A stretch of DNA of 46,840 nt, from NCBI GenBank assembly GCA_964447105.1, contig CAYURH010000007.1, positions 1-46,840 on the forward strand, read 5' to 3'. This DNA comes from CAYURH01 sp964447105 (GTDB lineage Bacteria; Patescibacteriota; Saccharimonadia; Saccharimonadales; EFPC-124). This document shows, one piece after another, positions 25,279 to 33,016 of the stretch (positions within the stretch are counted from its first letter, which is position 1; each line of letters begins with the position of its first letter). A model generated the notes under the pieces. The model had not been told where the DNA came from, did no database searches, and was given only the letters and a program-made list of their open reading frames with translations. Made by a program: the position numbers and the translations under genes.

Positions 25279-26043
25279 ATGTCCAAAACAGATGATATTT
25301 TAGTAGTCGAAAAACTAACCAAAGTATACGACGACAAAGAAGTAGTCAAAGGTATTTCATTCCGTGTCAAACGCGGTGAGATCTTTGGTATATTGGGTCC
25401 CAACGGTGCTGGCAAAACCACCACGCTCGAGATGATCGAAACATTACGCCCAATTGATAGCGGCAAAGCTGTGCTGGATGGCGTGAATGTAGCTGATGAC
25501 CCACAGCGCATCAAATATCTGATTGGCGTACAGCCCCAAACTGCTTCGTTCCAAGACAAAACTCGTCTGACTGAAGTTATCCAACTATTTGCTGCGGCTT
25601 ATGGTGAGCACGTGAATGCGGCTGATTTTTTGGCCGATGTTGACCTGACCGAAAAATCCAATGCTTTTGTCGAACAGTTGTCTGGCGGCCAACGACAGCG
25701 CCTGAGTATTGCAACTGCACTGGTGCACAATCCCAAGGTGTTCTTCATGGACGAGCCTACGACCGGTCTCGACCCGCAAGCTCGCCGCAATCTGTGGGAT
25801 CTCATCAAAAAAGTCCGCGACAAAGGTATCACTGTTATCTTGACCACGCATTATCTTGAAGAAGCTGAGATTTTGTGCGATCGCGTAGCTATTATGGACG
25901 ATGGCAAAATCATTGCCATGGACACACCCAAATCGTTGGTGAAGCAACTGCTGGGCCGCGGGTTCAAAAAAACGCAGCACGTGGAGCAGGCTAACCTAGA
26001 AGACGTTTTTATTGATCTAACTGGTAAGGCGCTGAGGGACTAG
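25279..26043 (+). CDS. ABC transporter ATP-binding protein (DrrA-like)
   Basis: A 254-residue ATPase of an ABC-2 type exporter. Walker A is GPNGAGKT (40-47), the Q-loop is GVQPQ (83-87), the signature is LSGGQ (134-138), Walker B is VFFMDEPTTGLDP and the switch histidine is TTHYLEEAE. It should power the permease that follows one base after its stop. TAAGAT with an extended TG lies exactly 6 nt before the ATG and there is no Shine-Dalgarno, so the operon mRNA looks leaderless. Confidence 0.95.
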   Translation: MSKTDDILVVEKLTKVYDDKEVVKGISFRVKRGEIFGILGPNGAGKTTTLEMIETLRPIDSGKAVLDGVNVADDPQRIKYLIGVQPQTASFQDKTRLTEVIQLFAAAYGEHVNAADFLADVDLTEKSNAFVEQLSGGQRQRLSIATALVHNPKVFFMDEPTTGLDPQARRNLWDLIKKVRDKGITVILTTHYLEEAEILCDRVAIMDDGKIIAMDTPKSLVKQLLGRGFKKTQHVEQANLEDVFIDLTGKALRD

Positions 26044-26044
26044 C

Positions 26045-27163
26045 ATGAACAGTATTCAGAAAAAACTCTACACCGTACTCACATTTGCCAAACTCAACAC
26101 ACGGCGATATTTCCGTGATCGCACGGCGATATTTTTTACCGTGTTGTTCCCGCTGATTTTTATGTTCATCTTTGGCGGTATATTTGGCAAAAGCAATGAT
26201 GTGTCATTTCGCGTCTCATTCATCAACCAATCCGACAGCGCTATCGCCACGAAATTTACCGATGAAGCCAAAAAGCAGACCAAGCTATTCAAAATAGACG
26301 ATTCCACCACGCTGGATCGCGCCAAAGAGAAGATGAACCGTGGGGAACTAGATGCGGCGATCGTGTTGCCGCAAGATTTTGGCACCAACGTCCAAGACCC
26401 CAGTAAGCCTGTAGGCACCGCGCAGATCTATTACACGCAAAACAACCAACAAGCGGCGCAGACACTGGTACCTGTGCTGCAAGCTGCGCTCACGCCGTTG
26501 AATGCGCAGTTTGTACCCACCCAGTTACCTTTTACGGTAAACGCACAGCAGACCAACGAACGGGGTTTATCGCCGTTTGACTACACATTTTCGGGGTTAC
26601 TGGGCTTTAGCTTGCTGGGTTTGGGTATTTTTGGACCAGTCAATATTTTCCCAGAACTGAAGAAACAGGGGATCTTGCGTCGTTACAGCATTACCCCGAT
26701 TCGGGTGTGGCAGTATTTTGTAGCCAACATGCTGTCGCAAGTGGCTATCGGGCTGTTTACGATGACTATCATGTTTATAGTGGCGATTGCCGTATTCCAT
26801 CTGAATTTAGTGGGCAATATATTTGAGATCGCACTCTATATTGCGTTGGGTATCGTCATGTTGCTCGGCGTGGGTTTGGCGGTGGGTGGTTGGGCCAAGA
26901 ATGAGCGGCAGGCGGCGCCGATCGCTAACTTGGTGACGTTCCCCATGATGTTCCTGAGCGGTACGTTTTTCCCACGCTTTCTTATGCCAGACTGGTTGCA
27001 ACAAGTTTCGAGCTATATCCCGCTGACACCGGTGATTGATGGTATTCGCTTGATCGCTACTGAGGGCAAGCATCTGGTAGATTTGTTGCCGCAGCTTGGT
27101 TTGATTGGCATTTGGGTGGTGATTATCTATATCATCGCCTTCCGTACGTTCCGTTGGGAGTAA
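26045..27163 (+). CDS. ABC-2 type permease
   Basis: A 372-residue permease with one helix near residues 27-47, an extracytoplasmic domain of about 130 residues, then five helices in the C-terminal half, the ABC2_membrane_3 layout of DrrB/YhgE-like exporters. The segment NERQAAPIANLVTFPMMFLS is typical of the family. It partners with the ATPase that ends one base before it. The substrate (drug, lipid or polymer) is not evident. Confidence 0.9.
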   Translation: MNSIQKKLYTVLTFAKLNTRRYFRDRTAIFFTVLFPLIFMFIFGGIFGKSNDVSFRVSFINQSDSAIATKFTDEAKKQTKLFKIDDSTTLDRAKEKMNRGELDAAIVLPQDFGTNVQDPSKPVGTAQIYYTQNNQQAAQTLVPVLQAALTPLNAQFVPTQLPFTVNAQQTNERGLSPFDYTFSGLLGFSLLGLGIFGPVNIFPELKKQGILRRYSITPIRVWQYFVANMLSQVAIGLFTMTIMFIVAIAVFHLNLVGNIFEIALYIALGIVMLLGVGLAVGGWAKNERQAAPIANLVTFPMMFLSGTFFPRFLMPDWLQQVSSYIPLTPVIDGIRLIATEGKHLVDLLPQLGLIGIWVVIIYIIAFRTFRWE

Positions 27164-27212
27164 GCATTTTACCGGCAAGCCTGCTATACTAGAGATATTG
27201 ACGGAGGTCAGT

Positions 27213-27767
27213 ATGCGGATAGTAAAAGTGTGGTTGCCACTAGCGTTTGCTATAAGTGTAATCACTGGTTTGATCTATGTAACGGGCCAGCAAGTGCTGC
27301 GCCAGACAGCAAACGACCCTCAAATCCAGATGGCTCAAGATTGGGCTGAGCAAATAAACGGCGGCACATTGCCCAAACAACTTGATTTGGGTATGAGCAT
27401 CGACCCCACCCATTCACTTGCACCGTTTGGTGTGGTGTACGATACGCAGGGCAAAGTGGTGGCGACATCGTACAAAACAGCTGCCGCCGCCAACATGCCA
27501 GACGGCGTGTTTGTGGATGTGGACAAAGCCAACAATAACGAAACACATTTCACCTGGGAGCCGTCGCTCGGCAATCGTTTTGCGGTGGTGGTGAAAAAAG
27601 CACATGGTGCCGATAACGCTGACTACTATGTGCTGGCAGGACGCAATTTGCGCGAGAGCGAGCATCGCCAAACACAACTACTGGCATTGGCAGCATTCGC
27701 ATGGCTTGTAGCGCTGGCTGGATCGTTCTATTTGCAGACTACGGCGACGCGCGGACAGGCTAAGTAA
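27213..27767 (+). CDS. Membrane protein with two helices and a sensor-like exported domain
   Basis: A 184-residue protein with a helix at residues 6-24 and another near 159-177. The part between looks like a small PAS/Cache-type sensor (APFGVVYDTQGKVVATS then DGVFVDVDK), the layout of the input half of a histidine kinase but with no kinase attached. I start it at ATG 27213, 5 bases after GGAGG; an earlier TTG is possible but badly placed. TGCTATACT (27182-27190) is an extended -10. It may pass signals to another protein; the function is unknown. Confidence 0.6.
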   Translation: MRIVKVWLPLAFAISVITGLIYVTGQQVLRQTANDPQIQMAQDWAEQINGGTLPKQLDLGMSIDPTHSLAPFGVVYDTQGKVVATSYKTAAAANMPDGVFVDVDKANNNETHFTWEPSLGNRFAVVVKKAHGADNADYYVLAGRNLRESEHRQTQLLALAAFAWLVALAGSFYLQTTATRGQAK

Positions 27768-27793
27768 GGTTAGTAATATTATCTATATTGTGT

Positions 27794-27799
27794 TATAGT
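27794..27799 (+). promoter_or_regulatory. Extended -10 promoter of the 54-residue gene
   Basis: TATAGT preceded by TG one base upstream (TGTTATAGT). The transcript has a leader of about 36 nt with CGGAG before the ATG at 27842. Confidence 0.5.
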
Positions 27800-27841
27800 T
27801 ATCTTTTGTAAGGACAGTTTGTCTACGATCGGAGACAACCG

Positions 27842-28006
27842 ATGGTATTGAACAGCTCCGATTTCCGCGTCGGTCGCCCGGATCCCGACAGCTTCGAAGC
27901 CCTGGCCGACGAAGAGATCTCACTGCTCGCAAGGCGCGCAGTGGATGATGAGGCCGCCGCCGAGTGCGACGGTTACGAGGGCTATCCCAGCGAAGTGAGC
28001 GACTGA
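27842..28006 (+). CDS. GC-rich 54-residue acidic orphan protein
   Basis: A short frame with a good ribosome binding site (GGAG, 8 bases before the ATG), an extended -10 upstream and a perfect terminator behind, so it is a complete unit. The peptide is acidic (VGRPDPDSFEALADEE, AVDDEAAAECDGYEG) with one cysteine and no hydrophobic segment. Codons are strongly GC-ending (GCC, CGC, GAC), unlike the genes on either side. It is one of six such GC-rich orphans in the window and may have been acquired from a high-GC organism. No family is recognised. Confidence 0.6.
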   Translation: MVLNSSDFRVGRPDPDSFEALADEEISLLARRAVDDEAAAECDGYEGYPSEVSD

Positions 28007-28017
28007 GCCTGGGGACC

Positions 28018-28055
28018 GGGTGGGCACCCTCACAGGCGCCCACCCGATTTATTTT
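28018..28055 (+). terminator. GC-rich intrinsic terminator
   Basis: GGGTGGGC (28018-28025) pairs perfectly with GCCCACCC (28038-28045), followed by ATTTATTTT. It closes the 54-residue gene just before the EndoQ promoter. Confidence 0.82.
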
Positions 28056-28076
28056 ATGCACTGATATACTTATACA

Positions 28077-29357
28077 ATGCAACATGTCGTGGATCTGCAC
28101 ATCCACTCACATCATTCGCGTGCTACCAGCAAAGATTGCAATCTGGAAGGCTTGTATCGCTGGGGCAAAATCAAGGGCATCCACGTCATTGGTACTGGTG
28201 ATTTTACGCATCCGGCCTGGTTTGCTGAATTGCGCGAAAAATTGGAGCCGACCGCGGGCGGGTTGTTTAAACTGCGTGATGATTTGGCTGCGCCCATCGA
28301 TGCTAGTTTGCCGCCGAGCGTGCGAGATCAAACTATTCGTTTTGTGCCTACGGTGGAAATTGCCACAATCTATAGCAAAGGCGGCAAAGTACGCAAACTG
28401 CATCAGCTCATCGTCATGCCTACATTCGAAGGCGTGAGTGACATGAACGCGCGGCTGGAACGTATCGGTAATTTGAAAGCCGATGGCCGTCCAATATTGG
28501 GCCTGGATTCCAAAGAATTATTACGCCATACGCTCCAGGTTGATTCGCGGGCGCTATACATCCCGGCGCACATTTGGACGCCGTGGTTTGGGATGTTTGG
28601 AAGCAAATCTGGATTCGATGCTATCGAAGAAGCGTACGAGGATTTGGCGCCAGAAATCCGCGCTATCGAAACCGGCCTGAGCTCAGACCCAACTATGAAC
28701 TGGCGTGTGCGCAATCTGCAGGGAATCGCCATCACCAGCAACTCCGACGCCCATTCGCCGCAAAAACTGGGGCGCGAAGCCACAGTCGTGCAGGCTGATC
28801 TGACATACGATGATGTCATAGGTGGTTTTAGAACCAACGACCAGCGCCTGGTGGGCACCATCGAATTTTTTCCCGAAGAAGGCAAATATCACGCCGATGG
28901 CCACCGCGACTGCAATGTGCGGTTTACACCGGCTGAAACCAAAATGCACAGCGGGCTATGCCCCGTCTGCGGCAAAGCGCTGATTGTGGGTGTAGAAAAT
29001 AGGGTAGCCGAACTTGCCGACCAAGCTGCGGCGGGCGACAAACAAGTAGAATATATCATACCGCTGGCCGAAATTCTGGCCGAGCTAAAAGGCGTCAAAA
29101 GTACCAGCGGCAAAGCTGTGCAGGCCGAATACCATGATGTGATAGCGCGTTTAGGCGACGAATTTAGCATACTGCGCAGCGTGCCAACCAACACCATGCG
29201 CGACGCGGGCTATCCACTTTTGGCCCTGGCTATCGACCGCCTGCGTGCTGGAGATGTGGTGCGCAATGCCGGGTACGACGGCGTGTACGGCACAATCAAA
29301 GTGTTTAAAGATGCAGCCGAGCGGCAGGAAACCCTAAATCAATTAGCTTTATTTTAA
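28077..29357 (+). CDS. PHP-domain endonuclease Q (EndoQ)-like protein
   Basis: A 426-residue PHP-superfamily protein of the COG1379/TIGR00375 type, the family of endonuclease Q, which nicks DNA 5' to deaminated bases (uracil, hypoxanthine) and abasic sites. PHP metal motifs are DLHIHSHHS (6-14), GTGDFTHPAW near 40, IPAHIWTPW and SNSDAHSP. The zinc module is CNVRF...CPVCGKAL near residues 281-305. The family is sometimes annotated as UvrD-associated, and here a real UvrD-family helicase lies 500 bp downstream. TGATATACT places an extended -10 exactly 6 nt before the ATG with no Shine-Dalgarno, so the mRNA is predicted leaderless. Confidence 0.85.
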   Translation: MQHVVDLHIHSHHSRATSKDCNLEGLYRWGKIKGIHVIGTGDFTHPAWFAELREKLEPTAGGLFKLRDDLAAPIDASLPPSVRDQTIRFVPTVEIATIYSKGGKVRKLHQLIVMPTFEGVSDMNARLERIGNLKADGRPILGLDSKELLRHTLQVDSRALYIPAHIWTPWFGMFGSKSGFDAIEEAYEDLAPEIRAIETGLSSDPTMNWRVRNLQGIAITSNSDAHSPQKLGREATVVQADLTYDDVIGGFRTNDQRLVGTIEFFPEEGKYHADGHRDCNVRFTPAETKMHSGLCPVCGKALIVGVENRVAELADQAAAGDKQVEYIIPLAEILAELKGVKSTSGKAVQAEYHDVIARLGDEFSILRSVPTNTMRDAGYPLLALAIDRLRAGDVVRNAGYDGVYGTIKVFKDAAERQETLNQLALF

Positions 29358-29402
29358 AAATCTGATATAGTTTGGTTGTTGCCGACAGTAGATGGAGTTC
29401 CA

Positions 29403-29795
29403 ATGACTTGTGCTCGAGTGTGGATTACGCGCATCGTGGGCGTCGATCCGCAATATGACATGCACGCGCGTTTTGCTGCAGAGAGGCTGCGCGCACTCAT
29501 GTTCGCGTGGCTGCCTATGGCGAACAATACACCACCTCTCCGGCTGGCGGGTCTCATGATCGACGACGCAGATACCACTCTGTTGACCATCGGTTCTGAG
29601 AACTCGGGTTTCCAGCCCGAGATACGGATTGATGTTGTGTTGCCGGACCAGTTCCAGCCGGGCTTGGAAGCGTTGAACGACGTACTCAACGACCTGCTGG
29701 CCAAGTGGCTGAAGTCCCACCAGGGGCGGGAACACGGCCGATTGATCACTCGGGGAAAAGATGCCCCCGACATCTGTCTGATTGTGACAACCTAG
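29403..29795 (+). CDS. GC-rich orphan protein (130 aa)
   Basis: A 130-residue protein of no recognised family, mixed alpha/beta with no signal peptide or membrane helix. It starts at ATG 29403 after GGAG, and TGATATAGT (29363-29371) is an extended -10 about 31 nt upstream. Codon choice is strongly GC-ending compared with the EndoQ and helicase genes on both sides. A perfect 14-bp GC hairpin follows 2 bp after the stop. It is the second of the GC-rich cassettes and, with the 54-residue one, brackets the EndoQ gene. Confidence 0.6.
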   Translation: MTCARVWITRIVGVDPQYDMHARFAAERLRALMFAWLPMANNTPPLRLAGLMIDDADTTLLTIGSENSGFQPEIRIDVVLPDQFQPGLEALNDVLNDLLAKWLKSHQGREHGRLITRGKDAPDICLIVTT

Positions 29796-29797
29796 TC

Positions 29798-29830
29798 GCT
29801 GGGGCGCCCGCCATGTGCGGGCGCCCCAGC
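29798..29830 (+). terminator. Perfect GC-rich hairpin after the orphan gene
   Basis: GCTGGGGCGCCCGC (29798-29811) pairs with GCGGGCGCCCCAGC (29817-29830), with a five-base loop. No T run follows, so it may stop polymerase poorly and protect the 3' end instead. Confidence 0.7.
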
Positions 29831-29854
29831 GGCAAACTACGATATAGTTTTTAT

Positions 29855-31501
29855 ATGGAGCTTAACCCTCATCAACGCCGCGCGGTGCAAGCCGTTGGGC
29901 CTGTGGCGATTATTGCCGGCCCCGGTACAGGCAAAACTAAGACGTTGGTGGCGCGTATCGAGCATTTGGTCGCCAGCGGCGTAGAGCCTACTTCTATCTT
30001 GGCGCTCACATTCACCAAAAAATCAGCCCAAGAAATGATGGCTCGGCTGAGCGTAAATGGTGTGGTGGTGAGCACGTTCCACGCGCTGTGTCATAGCCTG
30101 CTGGGCGGTGTATCGCAATTTATCAGCGAGCCCGAGCGCTTGGCGGTTATCAAACAGCTGACCAAACCTGCATCATTCAAAAGCCTGACCACACGCGACA
30201 TCGGTCTGCTGATTTCGCGCGCCAAAAACGGGGCAGAGGATAGCGGCGAAATCACGGCGCTGGTGGCTGAATACGATGCGGCACTGGCCTTGAGAAACAT
30301 GATAGATTTTGATGATTTGTTGCTACGCACTATTGCTCTGCTGCAGGCGCAACCCGCCAAACGCCCACGGTTTGCGCACATACTTGTCGACGAGTTTCAG
30401 GACACCAATGCAGTGCAGTATACATTGCTGCAGTTGTTGCGCTCCAACGACAACGTGTTTGTGATTGGCGACCCCAACCAGTCAATTTATGGATTCCGCG
30501 GTGCTAGCGGCACAATATTTGATACATTTGCTGCTGATTTCCCAAATTGCACGCAGATTACACTCAATACCAATTACCGTTCGGCGCCGCAGATTGTGGC
30601 GTTGTCTAACGCGATATTTGGCGGCACACAACACGCCGCACGCAGTGGGGCAGGGCAGGTGAGTGCCGTAGAAGTGCTCAACGAATACAGCGAAGCACGA
30701 TTTGTGTTAGACCAAATTCAGGCCGGCATTGGCGGCGCTGATTTGTTAAAAGCCAGCGCGGGCGAACACCGCCATAGCTTGCGTGATTTTGCTATTTTGT
30801 ATCGCAATCGTTCGGCTGCGCGGGCCATGCAAAAATCAGTGGATGATTCGGGGCTGCCGTATCAGGTGGTGGGCGAGGGGAGCCCGTACGAACAACCGGC
30901 AGTGCAAAAAATAATCGCTGTTTTGCGAGCCAAAGCCGGTGATGTGCAGCCAACGGGTAGTTTGAGCGCGCCACAGATTGAACATATTGTTGGCGTAATT
31001 GATTCTGACTCCCCTGCCGATATCGCGCGCCGCGCGGCAGAAGTGATGGGCATAGAGATCACGCCCACAATCGAGCATTTTATCGGCACCCTAGTGAGAT
31101 TCGCGTCGGCCCAACAAGCCGTGGAGTACATCGACGCTATAGCTGGCCAACAATTCTACGACCCACAGGCCGAAGCCATTACGTTGCTCACCATCCACGC
31201 GTCAAAAGGCTTGGAATTCCCACAAGTCTTTTTAATTGGTGCCCAAGAAGGCATTTTGCCGCACACCGGCAGCGACGTGGGCGAAGAAAAAAGATTATTC
31301 TACGTAGCCGCCACGCGCGCGCAAGACCAGCTAACTATACCGCACGCCCGCAACCGCGGCGGTAAATCCGCCAGAGCATCGCGTTTTATTACAGAAATCC
31401 CGGCATCAATTTTGCCGCGCATTATTGACCCAGCTTTGGCCCAAGACCAAAAACGCTTACAAAAACGTGCTACCAAACGGGCGCAGACGAGCTTGTTTTA
31501 A
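29855..31501 (+). CDS. UvrD/PcrA-family DNA helicase (short form)
   Basis: A 548-residue superfamily 1A helicase that unwinds DNA 3' to 5' during repair. The Q motif is LNPHQRRAV, Walker A is GPGTGKT (22-28), motif Ia is ALTFTKKSAQEM, motif II is ILVDEFQDTN, motif III is GDPNQSIYGFRGA, motif IV is LNTNYRSAPQI, motif V is LTIHASKGLEF and motif VI is VAATRAQDQL. It is shorter than standard UvrD (700 or more) because the 2B domain is reduced. I start at MELNPHQ: TATAGT lies exactly 6 nt before this ATG, predicting a leaderless mRNA. Longer starts would run into the GC-rich gene before it. Confidence 0.93.
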   Translation: MELNPHQRRAVQAVGPVAIIAGPGTGKTKTLVARIEHLVASGVEPTSILALTFTKKSAQEMMARLSVNGVVVSTFHALCHSLLGGVSQFISEPERLAVIKQLTKPASFKSLTTRDIGLLISRAKNGAEDSGEITALVAEYDAALALRNMIDFDDLLLRTIALLQAQPAKRPRFAHILVDEFQDTNAVQYTLLQLLRSNDNVFVIGDPNQSIYGFRGASGTIFDTFAADFPNCTQITLNTNYRSAPQIVALSNAIFGGTQHAARSGAGQVSAVEVLNEYSEARFVLDQIQAGIGGADLLKASAGEHRHSLRDFAILYRNRSAARAMQKSVDDSGLPYQVVGEGSPYEQPAVQKIIAVLRAKAGDVQPTGSLSAPQIEHIVGVIDSDSPADIARRAAEVMGIEITPTIEHFIGTLVRFASAQQAVEYIDAIAGQQFYDPQAEAITLLTIHASKGLEFPQVFLIGAQEGILPHTGSDVGEEKRLFYVAATRAQDQLTIPHARNRGGKSARASRFITEIPASILPRIIDPALAQDQKRLQKRATKRAQTSLF

Positions 31502-31518
31502 AAGCGTATAATGAATTT

Positions 31519-32205
31519 ATGAAATTAAGTAAGGGAATATTTTGGGGTATATTCTTAATCCTGGGCCTATGTATCCTGGGTATTACGCGATTAATAAACG
31601 AAAGTAGCGTAACATCATTTAGCCAGCCTCAAGAAAGCATGGCGCCTAGTACTGCTACATCAACCGCACAATCGAGTACGAATAGTGAACTGTTGGGTGG
31701 AGACAGCCAACAGTATGACACGAAGACAGACGCACGCACGTATAATTATAATGATTTGAAGTCATATCTATCTCAAAGCAACGACTACACTCTAGAGTAC
31801 GGCACTTCAACGTTCACTTCGGGCACGGGAGCAACATGGAGTATTAACTGCTCACAATATACAAACAACTGTAGCGCATATTCGTCATCCGGTGATAGTG
31901 CTACCTCCCACTGTTCAAACTATATAAATAGCTGCACAACGTATGGGTCAGACGGTTCTATATATAATACGCATTGCTCAAACTATACAAGTTCTTGCTC
32001 GACATATGGCAATAATGGTTACTCGAACAATACGTACTGCTCTAGTTATACGACGAGCTGTACATCGTATGACTCAAGTGGTAATAGTAGTAATACTTAT
32101 TGTTCCGTATACACCAGCAGTTGCAATACCTATGGTTCGGACGGTAGCTACTCGAATACATACTGTTCGACCTATACCGATTCTTGTAATACATACACCT
32201 ATTAA
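31519..32205 (+). CDS. Membrane-anchored cysteine/tyrosine/serine 21-residue-repeat protein
   Basis: A 228-residue protein. A basic N-terminus and one helix (about residues 6-27) anchor it; a low-complexity linker rich in serine, threonine and glutamine follows. From about residue 110 to the end there are six tandem repeats of 21 residues with the pattern C-S-x-Y-x-x-S-C-x-x-Y-G-S-D-G-S-x-x-N-T-Y, so two cysteines per repeat, spaced by six, and a conserved tyrosine after each. The last repeat is cut off at TY. Regular cysteine pairs suggest a disulfide-laced beta-solenoid or fibre on the cell surface. It is more AT-rich than its neighbours. TATAAT lies exactly 6 nt before the ATG. No family is recognised. 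Confidence 0.75.
   Translation: MKLSKGIFWGIFLILGLCILGITRLINESSVTSFSQPQESMAPSTATSTAQSSTNSELLGGDSQQYDTKTDARTYNYNDLKSYLSQSNDYTLEYGTSTFTSGTGATWSINCSQYTNNCSAYSSSGDSATSHCSNYINSCTTYGSDGSIYNTHCSNYTSSCSTYGNNGYSNNTYCSSYTTSCTSYDSSGNSSNTYCSVYTSSCNTYGSDGSYSNTYCSTYTDSCNTYTY
31849..32202 (+). repeat. 63-bp in-frame tandem repeats
   Basis: About five and a half units of 63 bp, each coding TGC/TGT-TCN-x-TAT...TG(C/T) motifs. Units differ at third positions, so the protein pattern is better kept than the DNA, which points to selection on the protein. Confidence 0.75.
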
Positions 32206-32265
32206 CAGAATGAAATTTGTTTTACATCTGTTATACTTGTTTCAGTCAAGTATTGACGGATACAT

Positions 32266-32342
32266 GGGGCTGTAGCTCAGAGGCCCAGAGCAGGGGGCTC
32301 ATAACCTCTTGGTCGTTGGTTCGAATCCAACCAGCCCCACCA
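32266..32342 (+). tRNA. tRNA with CAU anticodon, probably tRNA-Ile2 (lysidine-modified)
   Basis: A full cloverleaf with acceptor GGGGCTG/CAGCCCC (7 bp), D stem GCTC/GAGC, an anticodon stem of five pairs around CTCATAA, and T arm GTTGG/CCAAC; the CCA is encoded. The anticodon is CAU. The anticodon-arm context (GGGGGCTCATAACCTCT then TGGTCG) is closest to bacterial tRNA-Ile2, which TilS converts to read AUA, but an elongator Met identity cannot be excluded. TGTTATACT (32229-32237) is an extended -10 upstream. Confidence 0.88.
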
Positions 32343-32349
32343 AATTTGT

Positions 32350-32967
32350 ATGAAAACATATGATGCAATTATTGTTCTTGGCGGCGGTGTCCAGTTGGAT
32401 GGTACGTTGTCGGCAACGTCGAAGCAGCGAGTAGATTGTGCACATCGCATATATAAAAAGTCGGCTGTACCGATAATTATGTCGGGCAAATGGAGCATGT
32501 TTGCTAATTCTAAGCCATCGATAACAGAAGCAAGTGCCATGGCTACGTATATTTTACAACGTGGTGTGGCTAGCCACCACCTAAAGCAAGAAGCTGAATC
32601 CTATGAAACAATTGGCAATGCATATTATTCTGCCAAGCAATATATACTACCGCATCGATGGAAAAATATTGTAGTTATAACAAGTGATTTCCACGAAAGA
32701 CGCGCCCAATATGCATTTCAAAAAGTATTGGGGTCGTATTGCTCATTCCAGATTGTTGCTGCAAAGAGTCATACAACCAACCACCAAATGCAGATCAGAA
32801 ATGAACATGAACATAAAGTGTTGAAGCTATATCATCGATTCTTTGGCGACATAAAAAACGGAGATATAGAAAACGTGGGGAATGTCCTGCGTATGTTGCC
32901 AGAATATTCTGCTCACCCGCGTTACTCTAAACAAGAACTCCTTCAGATGATACACGACATTGAATAA
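32350..32967 (+). CDS. YdcF-like (DUF218) protein
   Basis: A 205-residue protein of the YdcF/DUF218 type, a Rossmann-like family of uncertain enzymatic role (linked to envelope carbohydrate metabolism and SAM binding in some members). Family marks are AIIVLGGGVQLDG, HRIYKKSAVPIIMSG, ITEASAMATYIL and VVITSDFHERRAQYAF. It is soluble here, without the usual N-terminal helices. The ATG lies only 7 nt after the CCA end of the tRNA and no Shine-Dalgarno exists, so it is probably made from a tRNA-mRNA transcript whose processing would leave a near-leaderless message. Confidence 0.78.
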   Translation: MKTYDAIIVLGGGVQLDGTLSATSKQRVDCAHRIYKKSAVPIIMSGKWSMFANSKPSITEASAMATYILQRGVASHHLKQEAESYETIGNAYYSAKQYILPHRWKNIVVITSDFHERRAQYAFQKVLGSYCSFQIVAAKSHTTNHQMQIRNEHEHKVLKLYHRFFGDIKNGDIENVGNVLRMLPEYSAHPRYSKQELLQMIHDIE

Positions 32968-32977
32968 AATATACAAA

Positions 32978-33006
32978 TTGAGTCTTATACTTTAAGGTCT
33001 TATAAT
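32978..33006 (+). promoter_or_regulatory. Promoter of the trehalase operon
   Basis: TTGAGT (32978-32983), a 17-bp spacer and TATAAT (33001-33006). The -10 ends 10 nt before the ATG, so the leader would be 3-4 nt and the message nearly leaderless. Confidence 0.7.
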
Positions 33007-33016
33007 AAAGACTTAC

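Noticed and set aside
31849..32202. CRISPR-like array from the regular 63-bp repeats
   Set aside because: The repeats are in frame, diverged at third positions and without unique spacers, so they are protein repeats.
31943..32275. 110-codon frame in another phase of the repeat protein
   Set aside because: It is the out-of-frame reading of the 63-bp repeats and runs into the tRNA.
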